Of a stretch of DNA of 7,836 bases, positions 5,248 through 7,836 are shown piece by piece; positions within the stretch are counted from its first letter, which is position 1; every line of letters begins with the position of its first letter. The stretch is from Candidatus Sumerlaeota bacterium (GTDB lineage Bacteria > Sumerlaeota > Sumerlaeia > JADFCT01). The notes under the pieces were generated by a model. The model saw only the letters and a list, made by a program, of their open reading frames with translations, had not been told where the DNA came from and did no database searches. The DNA lies in contig JADFCT010000175.1 in the NCBI GenBank assembly GCA_017161665.1, positions 1 to 7,836 of the forward strand. The letters are read 5' to 3'. Both the position numbers and the translations under genes were made by a program.

Positions 5248-6696
5248 ATGGCATACCGGGCATTCGTGCGCTTATTGATGTTGCTGGTTGGTCTGGGGGT
5301 GGGGGTTTGTGGCCATTCCGCATTGAGCCGATCATTCGAGACAAATAGACCCATTGACGAGTTTATGAAACGACGTGAGGGTGTGTCTCAATGGGAAGTG
5401 GCTCGCGAACTCAAATGGGAGGGGGGGAGGGCCTATGTCCTGCGGATGACGTCCCAGCGATGGCGCTCCCGTCAGGAAGTGGACCGTCCCGTCTGGCGTC
5501 ATTGGCTGACGGTTATCGTCCCGGATCGGGTCAATGGGCGGACGGGCTTCGTGTTTGTCACCGGTGGTAAGCATCAGAACCATCCGCCGGACAAGGTGGA
5601 CGAATCCATGGCGCGCATTGCCGGGCTGACAGGATCGGTCGTCACACTGCTGCCCAATGTGCCCAATCAGCCGCTTGTGTTTGCGGATAGTCCCGACACG
5701 CCGCGGGTGGAGGACGATATTCTGGCCTATTCGTGGAACAGAGCCATGGATACCGGGGACACGAGCTGGATCGCTCAATTCGCCATGGCCAAGAGTGTCG
5801 TGCGCGCCATGGACACCGTGCAGGCGTTCCTGAAACAGAAAACGTATGGGACGGTCCAGGTCGATGACTTTGTCATTGCCGGCGCTTCCAAACGGGGTTG
5901 GACCACCTGGCTGACGGCTGTTGTGGATGAACGGGTGGTGGCCATTGTTCCCATTGTGATCGATCTGCTGAATCTCCAACCGTCCATGCGCCATCATTTT
6001 GCGGCGTATGGTTTCTGGTCACCGGCATTATATGACTACTCGGCTCACAAAATTCTCGACCGGTTTGAAAGCAAGGAGTATGCGTGGCTCCTTGGGCACG
6101 TCGATCCGTTCGCATATCGTCATCGTCTGATCATGCCAAAATTCCTGATCAACAGCGCCGGCGATCCGTTCTTTCTCAATGATTCCTGGCGATTCTACTA
6201 CGCGGAACTCATTGGCGAAAAGCATATCCGCTATGTGCCCAATACGGGCCATGGACTGGAGGATTCGGACGCCTTGGAAAGCCTGGTCGCGTTTTATGAT
6301 TCCGTTCTTGAGGGCGTCCCGCGTCCGGATTATGAGTGGGCGCCGGTGGGAGAAAATGGGATACGGGTGGAATGTCGCGATCCGCCGGTGGAGGTCCGGC
6401 TGTGGCAGGCGACCAATCCCGAAGCGCGGGATTTCCGGGTTGATCGGCTGGGGAAGGTCTGGAGCAGTCGTCTCCTGACACCCCTTCGCCCGGGTGTGTT
6501 TGAAGTCAAAATGTCAGAGCCACCCCAAGGATGGACCGCTTTCTTTGTCGAAATGACCTTTAAAAATGGCAAGCGCTATCCCTTCAAGTTTACCACGGGT
6601 GTGCGTGTGGTTCCCGACAGGGTTCCCTTTGCGGATCGGCCTCTGGCGAATATCATCGAACCGGATTTCGAGTCGAAACAAACGTCCGATCAGTAG
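5248..6696 (+). CDS. PhoPQ-activated pathogenicity-related (PqaA-type) exported alpha/beta hydrolase
   Basis: A 482-residue protein. ATG 5248 has GGGAGGG 5 nt upstream. Residues 1-27 are a signal peptide: Arg4 and Arg8, hydrophobic Leu9-Val20, then Cys-Gly-His-Ser-Ala. Cys21 has Val before it, so it does not fit a lipobox; export through signal peptidase I is more likely. The body matches the PhoPQ-activated pathogenicity-related family: WRHWLTVIVPD (83-93), FVTGGKHQN (103-111), a conserved LPNVPNQPLVF block (135-145), and EDDILAYSW (155-163). The nucleophile elbow is AGASKRGWTTW, with Ser214. The acid is probably Asp306 (NSAGDPFF) and the base His335 (PNTGHGL), completing a hydrolase triad. 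Residues from about 365 to 460 look like a beta-sandwich C-terminal domain. The family was named for PhoPQ control in Salmonella, but no PhoPQ genes are here and the substrate is unknown. It is a single-gene unit, with its own terminator at 6705-6747. Its 5' part is unusually rich in G-runs. Confidence 0.92.
   Translation: MAYRAFVRLLMLLVGLGVGVCGHSALSRSFETNRPIDEFMKRREGVSQWEVARELKWEGGRAYVLRMTSQRWRSRQEVDRPVWRHWLTVIVPDRVNGRTGFVFVTGGKHQNHPPDKVDESMARIAGLTGSVVTLLPNVPNQPLVFADSPDTPRVEDDILAYSWNRAMDTGDTSWIAQFAMAKSVVRAMDTVQAFLKQKTYGTVQVDDFVIAGASKRGWTTWLTAVVDERVVAIVPIVIDLLNLQPSMRHHFAAYGFWSPALYDYSAHKILDRFESKEYAWLLGHVDPFAYRHRLIMPKFLINSAGDPFFLNDSWRFYYAELIGEKHIRYVPNTGHGLEDSDALESLVAFYDSVLEGVPRPDYEWAPVGENGIRVECRDPPVEVRLWQATNPEARDFRVDRLGKVWSSRLLTPLRPGVFEVKMSEPPQGWTAFFVEMTFKNGKRYPFKFTTGVRVVPDRVPFADRPLANIIEPDFESKQTSDQ
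5417..5431 (+). other. Canonical G-quadruplex motif with one-base loops
   Basis: The 15-nt run GGGAGGGGGGGAGGG reads as four G3 tracts with loops A, G and A. It is on the coding strand within codons for Trp-Glu-Gly-Gly-Arg (residues 57-61) of the hydrolase, so both the non-template DNA strand and the mRNA could fold. It includes a G7 homopolymer (5421-5427). Confidence 0.6.
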
Positions 6697-6704
6697 ATGT
6701 GGCT

Positions 6705-6747
6705 ACGCCGCGAGCTCTCGAAAAAGGAGGGCTCGCGGCGTTCTTTT
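6705..6747 (+). terminator. Intrinsic terminator of the PqaA-type hydrolase gene
   Basis: An 11-bp GC-rich stem (6705-6715 with 6731-6741) has a 4-bp inner extension (6716-6719 with 6727-6730, one G-U) and a GAAAAAG loop. TTCTTTT (6741-6747) follows. It starts 8 nt after the TAG stop. On the minus strand no T-tract follows, so gyrA needs another end signal or relies on the hairpin alone. Confidence 0.9.
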
Positions 6748-6766
6748 AACAGGGGGCCGTGCGGCT

Positions 6767-7836
6767 TCAGGACTCCTCGGTTTCGTCGTTGACGTCGTTG
6801 CCGTTCAGGCCGATCTCTTCTGCCAGGTGTTCCGCGTCCTTTTCCCCCATCCGGGCGACGCTGGTGACGCGGTCTTTCTCGCCGAGGTTGATCAGGCGAA
6901 CCCCTTGCGTGTTTCGGCCAATGGTTCGGATCGTCTCGACCGGGCAGCGGATGGCAACGCCATTTTGCGTGATCATGATGAGTTCATCGTCGTCGATGAC
7001 TTCCATGACGGATACGACATCCCCATTGCGGTCCGTGGCGCGGATGTTGATGACCCCCTGGCCGCCGCGTTTGATGAGACGATAGTCATCCGTCTGCGTG
7101 CGTTTGCCGAAGCCGTTGGCGCAGACGGTGAGCAGCGTGCTGTTCGGCCGCAGGATCTCCAGGCCGATGACGGCATCATCTTTTTTGATGGTGATGCCGC
7201 GGACGCCCTGGACATGGCGTCCCATGGGTCGCAGGTCACTTTCTTTGAACCGGATCGCCATGCCGCGGCGGGTTCCGATGAAGACTTCCTGCTCCCCATT
7301 GGTCAGGCGCGCGCCAATCAATTCATCTGTGTCCTGAATCTTGATGGCATTGATGCCGGCTTTTCGGGGATTGGAATAAAGGTCCAAACTGTTCCGGACC
7401 ACCTGGCCTTGGCGGGTGACCATGATGACGAAGTGGGACGAGTCGAAATTGCGGACGGGGACCATGGCGCGAATCTTTTCGTCCGGCTCCAGTTGAAGCA
7501 TATTGACGATGGGCCGACCGCGTGTGGCCCGCCCCCCCTGGGGCAGTTCATAGACTTTGAGCCAGTGGCAGCGGCCCTTGTCTGTAAAGAACAGAATGTA
7601 GTTATGCGTCGTGGCCACGAAGAGGGACTCCACAAAGTCTTCGTCCTTCTTCTCCATTCCCATGACTCCCTTGCCGCCACGCCGTTGGGAGCGGTACAGG
7701 TGGGTGGGGGTGCGCTTGATGTAGCCGGAGTGGGTCACGGACACGACCATGTTTTCCTCGGCGATCAGATCCTCAATGTCCATATCGCCCACATCGTCGA
7801 TGATTTCCGTGCGTCGTCCGTCACCGAAGCGCTCCC
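6767..7836 (-). CDS. gyrA: DNA gyrase subunit A, C-terminal part (5' truncated by window edge)
   Basis: About 355 residues are visible. The frame continues past the window edge as ...ERFGDGRRTEIIDDV, a typical GyrA segment at the end of the N-terminal cleavage and tower region. IEDLIAEENMVVSVTHSGYIKR then leads into the C-terminal beta-pinwheel. The GyrA box is intact: QRRGGKG at 7667-7687. This motif is needed for wrapping DNA and introducing negative supercoils, and it separates gyrase from topoisomerase IV ParC. Six blades can be followed, beginning near VVSVTHSG, YILFFTDKG, FVIMVTRQG, EVFIGTRRG, TLLTVCANG and LIMITQNG. The tail is short and acidic (ending DETEES). The catalytic tyrosine and quinolone-resistance region lie outside the window. 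The gene converges on the hydrolase gene with 70 nt between stops. Confidence 0.97.
   Translation of the reverse strand, partial: ERFGDGRRTEIIDDVGDMDIEDLIAEENMVVSVTHSGYIKRTPTHLYRSQRRGGKGVMGMEKKDEDFVESLFVATTHNYILFFTDKGRCHWLKVYELPQGGRATRGRPIVNMLQLEPDEKIRAMVPVRNFDSSHFVIMVTRQGQVVRNSLDLYSNPRKAGINAIKIQDTDELIGARLTNGEQEVFIGTRRGMAIRFKESDLRPMGRHVQGVRGITIKKDDAVIGLEILRPNSTLLTVCANGFGKRTQTDDYRLIKRGGQGVINIRATDRNGDVVSVMEVIDDDELIMITQNGVAIRCPVETIRTIGRNTQGVRLINLGEKDRVTSVARMGEKDAEHLAEEIGLNGNDVNDETEES

Noticed and set aside
5332..5997. Minus-strand open frame of 221 codons opposite the hydrolase gene
   Set aside because: The plus strand encodes a well-matched family with a catalytic triad and signal peptide. The antisense product is His/Pro/Arg-rich, which is typical of a shadow frame.
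7667..7687. Possibility that the last gene is parC (topoisomerase IV) rather than gyrA
   Set aside because: The intact GyrA box QRRGGKG and six pinwheel blades mark it as gyrase A.
1..7836. CRISPR array, insertion sequence, tRNA, toxin-antitoxin or phage module
   Set aside because: I saw no regularly spaced repeats, transposase motifs, cloverleaf-like sequence, small paired toxin genes or phage genes. Almost all of the sequence is explained by the listed genes.

Overview
This 7.8-kb window looks like chromosomal DNA from an uncultured or poorly studied Gram-negative-type bacterium. The evidence is a moderately GC-rich sequence, two predicted lipoproteins, an exported hydrolase, chemotaxis-type signalling genes and a DNA gyrase subunit. 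The gene mix (YprB-type nuclease, COG0731-like radical SAM enzyme, TRL-like lipoproteins, PhoPQ-related hydrolase) recalls deltaproteobacterial-type, PVC-group or candidate-phylum genomes. I cannot fix the phylum from the sequence alone. I see no mobile elements, CRISPR, tRNA or rRNA.

Layout: (1) 1-1751, plus strand: the 3' part of a YprB/MrfB-like RNase H-fold nuclease with TPR-like repeats, overlapping by 4 nt (ATGA) a COG0731-type radical SAM protein. (2) 1762-2549, minus strand: two tandem small lipoproteins of the TRL-like type, with a candidate promoter at 2609-2637 and an intrinsic terminator at 1762-1795. (3) 2649-5008, minus strand: a compact signalling operon in the order CheY-like receiver, CheX phosphatase, CheD deamidase, HDOD protein, closed by a terminator at 2649-2681. 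(4) 5009-5247: a divergent spacer with a strong hairpin, a smaller inverted repeat and G/C homopolymer tracts. (5) 5248-6696, plus strand: a secreted PhoPQ-activated pathogenicity-related (PqaA-type) alpha/beta hydrolase, followed by a classic terminator at 6705-6747. (6) 6767-7836, minus strand: the C-terminal half of GyrA, cut by the window edge.

How the genes work together: the che-type operon combines a phosphorylatable receiver, a phosphatase that would reset it, a chemoreceptor deamidase and an HDOD output protein. It has no receptor, CheA or CheW in view, so it must connect with partners elsewhere. The nuclease and radical SAM genes are probably translationally coupled. The TRL-like pair is a duplicated envelope lipoprotein unit. 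The most unusual non-coding signals are a perfect short-loop G-quadruplex motif inside the 5' part of the hydrolase gene (5417-5431) and a terminator-like hairpin placed where no terminator is expected, between two divergent genes. I did not find a clearly new defence or mobile system; most of the window is recognisable housekeeping and signalling content.
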